The notes below the pieces were generated by a model. The model made no database searches. It worked only from the letters and a program-made list of their open reading frames with translations, and was not told where the DNA came from. Positions 45,559 to 57,186 of a stretch of DNA of 64,000 bases are shown in pieces (position 1 is the stretch's first letter; every line of letters begins with the position of its first letter). Made by a program: the position numbers and the translations under genes. The stretch comes from Rhizophagus clarus. Its lineage: Eukaryota; Glomeromycota; Glomeromycetes; Glomerales; Glomeraceae. The stretch is from positions 525,001 to 589,000 of the forward strand of contig BLAL01000193.1 in NCBI GenBank assembly GCA_015698045.1, written 5' to 3'.

Positions 45559-48500
45559 ATGGCTTACAACAATGATAATAATGATAATAAAGGTAAGCAT
45601 ATAGCATAATTATAGAATTTTAGAATTATTCAAAAATTTTTAAACCAAATTTGCCAATATTAATAAAATTAGCTTTAAGTAACGTCAAGGAATCCAAAGG
45701 TAAAACATGCTAAACTTAATTATTAAACCAAAATTATTGAAATTAACTTAAATATTATTATAATTTATATGCTGTAATATTCACATACAATTTAAATAAT
45801 TTAGCTGGTAAGTTAATAAACTATCTTATAATTTTATTATTTATATAATGGTTTCACTGTTATTTTTTATAACTTTATCATTGATAATATTATATAGTTG
45901 GTAAGTTATCAGCTATCTGCTATTTATTTTATTTATTTTTTTATTTTATTTATATACTATTCAGAAAGCTAATTTTTTTTTTTAAATAATTATTTAATAA
46001 TTAATCTTATTATAGATGGTAAGTTACAATATTTAATTATGCATATAATATTCACATGGATTTAAACTAATTATATTCTTTGCTTAAATGCATGATTAGA
46101 ATGTAAGTGTTATTTAATTTATTAAACTTACAGTATATAATTTTGTAATAATATTTGCATCTAATTAATTAATAAATAATACATATTATATTATAGGGTG
46201 TAAGTTATATGTTATCTATACTTCTATTATTTATTGATTTAATTAACTAATTTCCTTATTTAAAAAATTATTTGGCAATTTATTTTAGTTGGTAAGTCGT
46301 ATCTATTATTACATATTTATAATTTAAACTAACTAATTTCTTTATTTAAAAAATTATTTAATAATATAGGGTGTAAGTTATTTATTTAATTCTATTATTA
46401 CATATTTATATAATACTTACATATAATTTAAACTAACTAATTTCTTCATTTAAAAAATTATTTAATAATATAGCGAGTAAGTTATTTATTTAATTCTATT
46501 ATTATATATTTATATAATATTTACATATAATTTAAACTAACTAATGTCTTTATTTAAAAAATTATTTAATAATATAGCGAGTAAGTTATTTATTTAATTC
46601 TATTATTACATATTTATATAATATTTACATATAATTTAAACTAACTAATTTCTTTATTTAAAAAATTATTTAATAATATAGCGAGTAAGTTATTTATTTA
46701 ATTCTATTATTACATATTTATATAATATTTACATATAATTTAAACTAACTAATGTCTTTATTTAAAAAATTATTTAATAATATAGTTCGTAAGTTATTTA
46801 TTTAATTCTATTATTATTACATATTTATATAATATTTACATATAATTTAAACTAACTAATGTCTTTATTTAAAAAATTATTTAATAATATAGTTCGTAAG
46901 TTATTTATTTAATCCTATTATTACATATTTATATAATATTTACATATAATTTAAACTAACTAATTTCTTTATTTAAAAATTATTTAATAATATAGCGAGT
47001 AAGTCATTTATTTAATTCTACTATTACATATTTACATAATATTTACATATAATTTAAACTAACTAATTTATTTATTTAAAAATTATTTTTAATAATATAG
47101 AGAGTAAGTCATTTATTTAATTCTACTATTACATATTTATATAATATTAACATATAATTTAAACTAACTAATTTCTTTATTTAAAAAATTATTTGGTAAT
47201 TTATTTTAGTTGGTAAGTCGTATTCTATTATTACATATTTGTATAATATTTGCATACATTTTAAACTAACTAATTTCTTTATTTAAAAAATTATTCGGAA
47301 ATTTATTTTAGATTGTAAGTTATAAGTTATTTATTCAATTCTATTATTACATATTTATATAATATTTACATATAATTTAAACTAACTAATGTCTTTATTT
47401 AAAAAATTATTTAATAATATAGTTTGTAAGTTATTTATTTAATTCTATTATTACATATTTATATAATATTTACATATAATTTAAACTAACTAATTTCTTT
47501 ATTTAAAAAATTATTTAATAATATAGTTCGTAAGTTATTTATTTAATTCTATTATTATTACATATTTATATAATATCATCATATAATTAAACTAACTAAT
47601 TTCTTTATTTAAAAACTAGGGCTCTTTTAGTACAGTTAGTGAGCTTAGTTTAAATATATTGACAGTTAATCAATTGTGGTATTTTTATTGTTAAACCTTG
47701 ATTTGAGTCCTTGGCAAATTTTCATTGCTAAATTTTTATCATCACTTACAATATGTGTGGCAGTGGTAAACCTGAATAATATTATTGTCTAAATAAATGC
47801 TTAACATGAACAGATAAATCATGTTTACTTAGATCGATTATTTAAATGCTTTAAGATATGACTTTATATGCAAATATTTAATTCCTATTTATTTTTGATT
47901 ACTTAGTTTAGATTTCCATATATTATATATATGTATATTTTAATTTCACATTTGTCCTCCAAAAAATAACCAAATTAATCTAAAAAATTTTGAATTTATC
48001 TATAAACATTTAAAGTGTAAAATATGCAGTATGTAAAATTAGTGTTTATTAAACATTTATTGTGTAAAAATAAACATGATTTTGTCTGTCCTGATATGCC
48101 ATAGTAATAGACAATCTGTCTGTATTATTTTTCACATATAATTTTTTTTACTTTGATCTAAAAAATAAACAATTAGATAATAAGAAGTTCATTATAATCA
48201 TCTTATTCCTCCATCTTCTTCTCAGCTCACTCATGACTCAAAAAGTCAGGAAGATGAGATTGTTAATCTTAGATGGTAAAGGTCCACTCAAACGTTGTCC
48301 ATGTTTTTGCATGGTTGTCGTAAAGTTGGTGAATTGACACCTGGGCTAACTGAGTCGAATATTAATATAAACTCAGAATCAACTCGAATGTCACGTGACT
48401 ATAAGATCCTCAAATCAAACTCGCGAACTGACCATGTTGACTCGACTTTAATTATAATTTAATAAAAGACGTTTACCAACATTTATAATTTGTCAAAAAA

Positions 48501-51500
48501 TGGTGCGAAACATTTTTTAATGTATAATTTAATAAAGTTTAACATATACAATTTAACAAAAAAAAAACGCTTCGCAGTGCTTTTTTGATAATTTGATAAA
48601 AAATGTTGCGAAAACGTTTTTTGATATGGGAAAAATGTTGCGCATTTTTAACAACGCGATAAAAAGCATAAACGTTGGAAAACGGTTTTTTTGATATTAA
48701 AAAACGTTGTGCATTTTTTGCTATCAGATATATATAATTTAATTTCAAAAAAACGTTTCGCTAGAGCTCCAAATCTGACCCGACTGGTTGACCCAAAATT
48801 CTCGGGTTGGGTCAGTGTTAATCGGGTACCTGATCTGACCCATTGACCCGACAAAAAACGCTGAAAAAAAACGTCGAAACTATTAGTCCTGGCGTTTTAA
48901 TATTTAAAGTTTGGCTAAATCGGTTTTTTATTACTAAAAACGATTATTAAAAATGATTAATAATTTTTTTTTGTTATTAAAAACGATTAATAAATCGCTT
49001 TTTTTGTTATTAAAAACGATTAATAAATCGCTTTTTTTGTTATTAAAAACGATTAATAAATCTTTTTTTTTTTGTTATTAAAAATGATTAATAAATCGTT
49101 TTTTTTTGTTATTAAAAACGATAACAAATCGTTTTTTTCTTTTGTTATCAAAAACGATTAAGAAATCCTTTTTTTCTTTTGTTATTAAAAAATCGCTTTT
49201 TTTTTGTTATTAAAAACGACTAAGAAAATCATTTTTTTTATTATTAAAAACGATTAAGAAAATCGTTTTTTCTTTTGTTATTACTTTTTTTTGTTATTAA
49301 AAACGATTAAGAAAATCGTTTTTTTTTTGTTATTAAAAACGACTAAGTAAATCGTTTTTTTTATCATTAAAAATGATTAAGAAAATCGATTAACAAATCG
49401 TTTTTTTCTTTTGTTATAAAAAATAATTAAGAAAATCATTTTTTCTTTTGTTATTAAAAAATCGCTTTTTTTTTTGTTATTAAAAATGACTAAGAAAATC
49501 GTTTTTTTTATTATTAAAAACGATTAAGAAAATCATTTTTTTTATTATTAAAAACGATTAAGAAAATCATTTTTTTTATTATTAAAAATGATTAAGAAAA
49601 TCGTTTTTTCTTTTGTTATTACTTTTTTTTTGTTATTAAAAACGATTAAGAAAATCGTTTTTTTTTTTGTTATTACTTTTTTTTTGTTATTAAAAACGAT
49701 TAAGAAAATCGTTTTTTTTTTTTGTTATTACTTTTTTTTTGTTATTAAATCGTTTTTTTTTTGTTATTAAATCATTTTTTTTTTTGTTATTAAAAACGAT
49801 TAAGAAAATGGTTTTTTCTTTTGTTATTAAAAAATCGCTTTTTTTTGTTATTAAAAACGATTAAGAAAATCGTTTTTTCTTTTGTTATTACTTTTTTTTT
49901 TTGTTATTAAAAACGATTAAGAAAATCGTTTTTTTATTATTAAATACGATTAAGAAAATTGTTTTTTCTTTTGTTATTAAAAAATCGCTTTTTTTTTGTT
50001 ATTAAAAACGATTAAGAAAATCTTTTTTCTTTTGTTATTACTTTTTTTTTTGTTATTAAAAACGATTAATAAATCGCTTTTTTTGTTATTAAAAACGATT
50101 AATAAATCTTTTTTTTTTGTTATTAAAAATGATTAATAAATCATTTTTTTTTGTTATTAAAAATGATAACAAATCGTTTTTTTCTTTTGTTATCAAAAAC
50201 GATTAAGAAATCCTTTTTTTCTTTTGTTATTAAAAAATCGCTTTTTTTTTGTTATTAAAAACGACTAAGAAAATCGTTTTTTTTATTATTAAAAACGATT
50301 AAGAAAATCATTTTTTTTATTATTAAAAACGATTAAGAAAATCGTTTTTTCTTTTGTTATTACTTTTTTTTGTTATTAAAAATGATTAAGAAAATCGTTT
50401 TTTTTTTGTTATTAAAAACGACTAAGAAAATCGTTTTTTTATTATTAAAAATGATTAAGAAAATCGATTAACAAATCGTTTTTTTCTTTTGTTATTAAAA
50501 ATGATTAAGAAAATCGTTTTTTCTTTTGTTATTAAAAAATTGCTTTTTTTTTGTTATTAAAAACGACTAAGAAAATCGTTTTTTTTATTATTAAAAATGA
50601 TTAAGAAAATCGATTAACAAATCGTTTTTTTCTTTTGTTATTAAAAATGATTAAGAAAATCATTTTTTCTTTTGTTATTAAAAAATCGCTTTTTTTTTGT
50701 TATTAAAAACGACTAAGAAAATCATTTTTTTTATTATTAAAAACGATTAAGAAAATCATTTTTTTTATTATTAAAAATGATTAAGAAAATCGTTTTTTCT
50801 TTTGTTATTACTTTTTTTTTGTTATTAAAAACGATTAAGAAAATCGTTTTTTTTTTTGTTATTACTTTTTTTTTGTTATTAAAAACGATTAAGAAAATCA
50901 TTTTTTTTTTTGTTATTACTTTTTTTTGTTATTAAAAATTAAGAAATCGTTTTTTTTTTGTTATTAAATCGTTTTTTTTTTGTTATTAAAAATGATTAAC
51001 AAATCGTTTTTTTCTTTTGTTATTAAAAACGATTAAGAAAATGGTTTTTTCTTTTGTTATTAAAAAATCGCTTTTTTTTTGTTATTAAAAACGATTAAGA
51101 AAATGGTTTTTTCTTTTGTTATTAAAAAATCGCTTTTTTTTTGTTATTAAAAACGATTAAGAAAATTGTTTTTTCTTTTGTTATTAAAAAATCGCTTTTT
51201 TTTGTTATTAAAAATGATTAAGAAAATCTTTTTTCTTTTGTTATTACTTTTTTTTTTGTTATTAAAAACGATTAAGAAAATCGTTTTTTCTTTTTTATTA
51301 CTTTTTCTTTTGTTATTAAAAATGATTAAGAAAATCTTTTTTTTTGTTATTAAATTAACGAATTTTTTTGTTTTCAGACACCTTCTTGAACGTAATTTTG
51401 AAGGTATTTACTTTCGAATTTTTTTTTATTTTAAATAAGTTAAAATTGCCTTATTTTTTTGTATGTTTAGGAAAAAATGATTATCAGAGAAACAAAAACG

Positions 51501-54500
51501 AAAGATTTTTTATTCAATTTTGATCAACAAAAAAAATTAAAATAAGCGAATATTTTATGATTTATAAAATTAATGGTTGTTCTTACTGGCACAGGAAGAG
51601 GTTTTGTAAAAAATTAGTCTAAAGAAATGCTCAATCAATTTTTTTCATGCTTAAGCTTGAGCTTAAGCTTAAGCTTATGCTTATGCTTATGCTTAGGCTT
51701 ATGCTTAGGCTTATGCTTAAGCTTATGCTTAAGCTTAATATATTATAAAATTAAAATGACCTTTTTTTATCAAAAAGGAAATTATCTTCATATCCGTGAT
51801 AACTTTGGCAACTGTACATGTGTGTATAAACAAAGGCGGAATGGAGAAATTAAGGTGAAAATCCAGTCGAAATGAAATGATTGACCAATTATTTTGCCTA
51901 TTATAGAAAAAAAACGCCTTAAATTCTTTTATTTGGGTTAATAAATTCTTTTATTTGGACTTTCTCTCTCCTTCTTTTTATTTCGCATTTTGGAAAATTA
52001 TTTCGCCATATGGGAAGAACCCTTAAGTAAAGGGTATTGTGTAAAGAAGCTGCCCTACACATACCATAATTATTCACACACCAACTTGCGGTTCGCTACT
52101 TGTCTTTATTGGGTCCAGCGGTGCTGTTATAATGTTTTTAACGACTTTGAAGATGAGGTTGAAGACTTCAAGCTGGAAGAGAGAAATTTTCAAGGTGCTT
52201 AGTAGAGAAGGTTCACTTTCTTTTTAAAGGTGTTGTTCCTGGTGCTGTTTGGTGTTATTTCCTCCTTTACCTGGTTTTTTCCCCTGCTTTAGCAGATGGT
52301 TTTCCAGGGTTATGATTTTTCTTATTTTTTGGTGTATTTTCTTGTCTTTTCATTTTGCCTCCTACTTTTTGGAGTTTTTCTGGGGGGTAGGGGGGTATCC
52401 CAAAATTGATCGACATAGGTGGCTTGGTGATTATTTCCTTTTGAGAGAATTGGGTGTTTGTGTAAGGAGGGTGCAGATCTTGGTGATCAGTTTTTGATCA
52501 GGTGAGATTATGTTGAGCACGTGTTGGACTATCATGGATTTTTACTGCAGTTTTTAGTTTTTTCTATTGGGTATGCTGGTCGTTAATCTTGGAGATCTAA
52601 ATGGTTTGTCCGGATGCAGCCAAGTTGGCCAACCTGCTTGTAGGGATTATTAATAGGTAGTAATATTACTCTGGAATATAGTCACTTGGAGAAGTTTTTA
52701 TTTTTTGACCTTACTGACCAGTGCAGGGTAGATATACTTATCTTGGGGGCTGGCGGTATTAGTTATAGGATATCTGCGGGGTACGGGCTTCAGCTTACCT
52801 GGTCTTTGGATTGGTGTAAGAGAGGTAGTGACTATGATTAGGATTAACTGACCGTGAAGGGTTTCAACTTGATGTCGTACTTTCACATTAGTGTCGACCT
52901 TTCCTTACTTAGTTCACCGGTTTGAGTAGATTATTCCTTTTTTTTGCAATTTAGTATTTTAATGTATGTTCAAATTTTTGTTCTTCATGTAAATAATTTA
53001 CTTAAATTCGCGTCATGTTAGGTTCCTAACTGACACCCATAAATAAAAATAAAAATAAAAATAAATTCTTTTATTTGACTGTGAAGGGTTTCAACTCGAT
53101 GTCGTACTTTCACATTAGTGTCGACCTTTCCTTGCTTAGTTCACCGGTTTAAGTAGATTATTCTTTTTTGCAATTTAGTATTTTAATGTATGTTCAAATT
53201 TTTGTTCTTCATGTAAATAATTTACTTAAATTCGCGTCATGTTAGGTTCCTAACTGACACCCATACATAAAAATAAAAATAAAAATAAAAATAAATTCTT
53301 TTATTTGGGTTAATTTGGGTTAAATTATTTAATAATATAGTTCGTAAGTTATTTATTTAATTCTATTATTACATATTTATATAATATTAACATATAATTT
53401 AAACTAACTAATTTCTTTATTTAAAAAATTATTTGATAATATAGTTATATAGCTCGTAAGTTTTTTATTTAATTCTAATTTATATAATATTTACATATAA
53501 TTTAAACTAACTAATTTCTTTATTTAAAAATTATTTAATAATATAGAGAGTGAGTTATTTATTTAATTCTATTATTATATTTATATAATATTTACATATA
53601 ATTTAAACTAACTAATTTTTTTATTTAAAAATTATTTAATAATATAGTTCGTAAGTTATTTATTTAATTCTATTATTACATATTTATATAATATCATCAA
53701 ATAATTTAAACTATAAATTATTTGGTAATTTATTTTAGATTGTAAGTTATAAGTTATTTATTTAATTCTATTATTACATATTTATATAATATTTACAAAT
53801 AATTTAACTAACTAATTTCTTTATTATTTAATAATATAGCGGGTAAGTTATTTATTTAATACTATTATTAAATATTTATATAATATTTACATAGAATTTA
53901 AACTAATTTCTTTATTTAAAAAATTATTTGGTAATTTACTTTAGAATCTTGTAAGTTATTATTTATCATTATATTTATATAATATTTATCTATAGTTTAA
54001 TTAATCAAATTCAATTTTTATTTAAAAATATTGTTTGTTGTTTAGTTAGTAAGTTATAAAATTTAGGCCATATACTATAAATACATATATGTAAACTAAA
54101 ATTTATATTTATTAAATTTATTAAATTAAATTTTAGAGTAAGTCATCATATTACTTTTTTTTAATTTTGAGTTTTAATGTAGATTTTAATATGTTTCAAT
54201 TATTTAAATTATATGTAGATTCGGAAAAAGGGAAAATGCAATTTTAGATAAATTTATTCTTAAAAGTGGATTAAAATGGATTCCTTATAATCAATTTAAA
54301 AATATTGAATATCTTAATAAAGGAGGATTTGGTACTATATACAAGGCCATTTGGTTACAAAGTAGTGAAGAAATGGAAGTAGCTCTTAAATGTCTCGATA
54401 ATTTGAATGAAAATAATTTGAATGAAAATTTAGATGAATTTTTAAATGAAGTATAATTATATATTATATATTTTTAATTTTTTTTTTTTTTTATTATAAA

Positions 54501-55474
54501 TCATTTATATTAATATATCCAAATTTAATTTTTTATAGTGGGATTGTCACGAAAAATGTTTAAATTCAGCTAGTATTATTGATTTATATGGATTTACGAA
54601 AAATCCAGATACTTTAAATTATATAGTAGTAATGGATTATGCAAATATGGGAAATTTAAGAAGAAATTTAGCAAAAATAATTAAAAATAATTGGAATCAA
54701 AGATTGCTCATGATATATGAAATTATTTCTGGTCTTAAAAAAATACATGAGGAAAATCTTATTCATTGTGATTTCCATGATGGCAATATTTTAAATCATG
54801 AGGATAAGAAGGATAAGAACAAAGCTTTTATTAGTGATTTAGGATTATGTAAAGCTGCAAATTTTTTAAAAGAATATGATATTTATGGTGTTATTCCATT
54901 TATGGCACCTGAGGTTTTAAGGGGCAAACCATATACTTCAGCTAGTGACATATATAGTTTTTCTATGATTATGTGGGAATTTACATCTGGAGTTCCACCA
55001 TTTAATGATAGAGCACATGATCTTCAACTCAGTATAAGTATTTGTAAAGGTGAACGACCTGAAATTATTGAAAGTACTCCACAATGTTATGTGGATTGAT
55101 GAAAAAATGTTGGAATGAGGATCCATTAAAAAGACCATCTGCTAGTGAAGTATATGGTATTATTGAAAAGTGGATTTTCCGACCTTGTAGTGATAAAAAT
55201 AGTATAGAAAATATTATGGAATTCATAAATGCACCAATTAGAAATAATAAACTTATTACTGAATCTCACCCACAAGCATGTTATACAAGTCGCTTACTTG
55301 ATTTTACTGGTATAAAAGTGAATGAAATTCTAGAAAGTGAATGTTTGGATTGTGTAGTTAACAATATAAATTTATCAGGTATGTAATATATGCGAAATAA
55401 ATTTATAAAATTATTTTATATGAAAATTAATTACTTTATTTAATTATTTAGATATTAAACCTGACAAAAATTAA
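45559..55474 (+). CDS. Protein kinase gene with about 27 micro-exons in its 5' half
   Basis: Exon 1 (45559-45592, MAYNNDNNDNNK) and exon 2 (45673-45699) are followed by 27 micro-exons: 25 of 3 bases, one of 6 and one of 1. Then come kinase exons 54219-54450, 54539-55378 and 55452-55474. The kinase part has NKGGFGTIYKA (glycine loop), EVALK (ATP-binding Lys), HCDFHDGN (catalytic loop, HRD Arg replaced by Cys), ISDLGL (DFG as DLG), FMAPE and DIYSFSMIMWEFTSG. It resembles the tyrosine-kinase-like families expanded in arbuscular mycorrhizal fungi. No in-frame ATG exists in the kinase exon before the glycine loop, so its start must come from upstream. A missing base near 55098 shifts the frame in the last kinase lobe (CYVD-stop instead of continuing LMKKCWNEDPLKRPSA). 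The kinase call is firm; use of the micro-exons is a prediction, and the gene may be decaying. Confidence 0.75.
45700..47616 (+). repeat. Tandem intron/micro-exon array, left part
   Basis: Introns of 78-115 bases each start GTAAGT (the first GTAAAA) and end AG, and nearly all have ACTAAC or (A/G)CTAAT as branch-like site. Between them lie 3-base micro-exons at 45805, 45898, 46016, 46100, 46197, 46289, 46370, 46474, 46578, 46682, 46786, 46893, 46996, 47101, 47210, 47312, 47423 and 47527. Introns 9 to 15 and 18 to 20 are near copies with a unit of about 104 bp (101-base intron plus 3). Introns 2 to 7 share little beyond the splice signals and are older. Spliced, the codons read AVDEWFGSTTILPKIDFF. 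Confidence 0.75.
48761..48870. repeat. GACCCGAC / GGGTTGGGTCAG repeat fragment
   Basis: TCTGACCCGACTGGTTGACC, CTCGGGTTGGGTCAG and CCATTGACCCGAC lie close together. The word content matches the repeats at 37050 and 56896. Confidence 0.4.
48905..51365. repeat. 2.4-kb T-rich satellite
   Basis: The unit is a run of 6-10 T, then GTTATTAAAAACGATTAAGA, then AAATCG, with a longer variant containing TTTTCTTTTGTTATT. Units of roughly 30-50 bp are repeated about sixty times. Each holds the self-complementary pair CGATT/AATCG, so neighbouring units can pair. Larger blocks of several hundred bp also recur (for example 49020-49480 against 50070-50700). Open frames inside it are artefacts. Confidence 0.85.
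51650..51741. repeat. Hexanucleotide tract of AAGCTT/GCTTAT/GCTTAG
   Basis: About fifteen hexamers of GCTTAA, GCTTAT and GCTTAG type. One frame across it (51627-51875) gives a Leu/Ser/Cys run followed by 40 less biased residues (MTFFYQKGNYLHIRDNFGNC...); no further support for a gene exists. Confidence 0.75.
51958..53062 (+). mobile_element. Non-LTR retroelement copy with (AAATA)n tail
   Basis: It is bounded by the 15-bp direct repeat AAATTCTTTTATTTG at 51943-51957 and 53063-53077, and ends in (AAATA)n, the hallmark of target-primed insertion. The 1.1-kb body is more G+C-rich than its surroundings and contains GGGGGGTAGGGGGGTATCCC. No reverse-transcriptase motif was found; frames at 51990-52202 and 52249-52497 are not recognisable. 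It is either a 5'-truncated LINE (3' untranslated part) or a long SINE. Confidence 0.7.
53078..53292 (+). mobile_element. Second, 5'-truncated copy of the same retroelement
   Basis: It is about 95 percent similar by eye to 52851-53062, starting ACTGTGAAGGGTTTCAA and ending in an (AAATA)n tail one unit longer. The same 15-bp sequence AAATTCTTTTATTTG lies at both borders (53063-53077 and 53293-53307). Confidence 0.85.
53322..54218 (+). repeat. Tandem intron/micro-exon array, right part
   Basis: Micro-exons TTC (53341), CTC (53453), AGA (53547), TTC (53648), ATT (53739), CGG (53840), AATCTT (53945), TTA (54046) and A (54137) are each followed by GTAAGT, except one GTGAGT at 53550. Introns are 81-109 bases. 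Spliced, they read LPQIHSESF followed by a Lys codon completed by the 54219 exon. The first units are close copies of the left array; the last three introns are diverged. Confidence 0.75.
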
Positions 55475-56895
55475 TTTAGATTTATGGTATTGTGATATAT
55501 TTTTTTTATTTCATTTTTATTAAAATTATTTAAACACTAAGGCTAGAGTAGTAAAATATTTTGCAAGTTTCTTGGTTTATTCAAATAATTCCCTTCTTTA
55601 TAACTTATTCAAATATTAAATATATGCATTTCTTTCTTTATTCGGAATTGTTTTAACGCTAAGACTAGAGTAGTAAGATATTTTCAAGTTTCTTAGTTTG
55701 TAATTTAAATAATTCTTTTATATTATAACTTATCCAAAATTGTATTAAATTATCAAGTTTATTAATTTATAACATTCAACACATATATGTATTTGAATTA
55801 AAAAGGCTTTAATATGATCACTGGATTAATTGAAGCAATATGAAATGATTATGTACTTTGCAGAAACCCGTGATTTGTTACTGTGCAGTTAAATGATCGC
55901 TATTATCAGAAGATCCCATGAAATTATCGATAATATACTGTATTATTAAACAGATAGGTAAATTGGTTAAATAGGAAGTAAAGCTATCAAAAATTAAAGA
56001 ATTAATCTGTTATTTTTCGATTCATCAAAGATTACTCGACGATGCACTTATTTTTTAATAGTAAAATTATAGTATAATTTATTATAAGAAAGCTGTCAAA
56101 ATATTGTAATTAAAAAACATTTTTTGTTACAGGAAAATCATGACCATCATATAAATATTATAATAAATTTTTTAACGATTTTTTTTATTTATTAATATTA
56201 ATCAAAAATGTATTATTATATACAGTATGTAATAAATATTTAAATAATGTGATATACATCTAGCTTTAACTATTTAAGTCTAAACTTATCGTTATACTAT
56301 ATTTAGTTCTAATTTAAAATTTTTAAGTCATAGTATGTTATATCCATAATCCCACATGTCATATTGATAAAGATTATTCCTTACTAGTTCTATATGATTA
56401 CCTATCTACCTGTCTATAAAATTTTCTTTATCGCACGACGATGAAATATGTCTAACAGCCGATATATTATCCACGTTATTATCATTTCTGTTATTTACTT
56501 TATTTTCTTTATCTATTTTCATATCTTTTTCCAATGAAGCTTTTGACTTATATTATTGTTTTCAGAATTATTTTCTTAATTAAAATTTTTAAGTAATGTA
56601 CACATAGCTCCCTAGTCCAGTGTTCGAATGACATTCGTTATATAAAGCTCAAATGACATTCATTTTGATCAATATGAAAAAATTTTAGGAATCGAAAGAT
56701 GTGCACATCACGTGATTTACAGTATATTCATGTGATTATATCGGCAAAATAAATAAATTTTAAACTTTATTAATTTATTATAGACTTCATTTAATGATTT
56801 TTAACTATTATATTAGATTGATTACTTTATTTATGAATTTTTTTCCTGTATCTGTGTATACTCACTTTTAACTGTAGTAATAATTACAAAAATGA
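55475..56895. other. Intergenic region with one diverged duplication
   Basis: A block around GCTAGAGTAGTAAAATATTTT at 55540 recurs as GACTAGAGTAGTAAGATATTTT about 125 bp further on, with flanking AAGTTTCTTRGTTT conserved. Nothing else is supported. Confidence 0.5.
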
Positions 56896-57186
56896 ATACA
56901 TAATACGAGTTAACCCGGGTTATCTGACCTGACCCGACTTAAAGAGTTTAATAATTTTTATGACCCGATCAGTGACCCGCATGCCCTGATTCGGTTAACT
57001 CGAATTATTGATCGATTACTAATTAAATATAATAAATGTGTTTTTTTCCTTAAAAATTCGGGTTTAGACCCGGGATATTTGGTCAAGCCATACTCAGGTT
57101 GAGTTTAGGGTCTTGATTTTTTCACTTAGGTCAGGTCGGGTATATCTTCAAAACCCGACCTGACATGACCCGGTAAGAGCACTAAT
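56896..57186. repeat. CCCGACC-rich inverted repeat (MITE candidate)
   Basis: The left side has GAGTTAACCCGGGTTATCTG and CTGACCTGACCCGACTT, the right side AGGTCAGGTCGGG and AACCCGACCTGACATGACCC, largely inverted. The right end reads TAGTGCTCTTACCGGGT when reverse complemented, resembling hAT ends, but no partner end or target duplication was found on the left. Confidence 0.45.

Larger units (their letters stand above)
47617..53321. mobile_element. 5.7-kb composite insertion inside one array intron
   Basis: The intron starting at 47530 is interrupted after TTCTTTATTTAAAAA and resumes at 53322 with AAATTATTTAATAATATAG, the expected end of the unit. The inserted DNA holds a spacer (47617-48900), a T-rich satellite, a HindIII-type hexamer tract and two retroelement copies. 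Its outer left end begins CTAGGGCTCTTTTAGTAC; no clear target duplication of the whole block was found, so it probably accumulated stepwise. Confidence 0.65.

Noticed and set aside
52249-52497. 82-codon hydrophobic frame inside the retroelement copy
   Set aside because: No reverse transcriptase or other motif; high T content of the strand explains the Phe-rich run. Kept only as part of the element.
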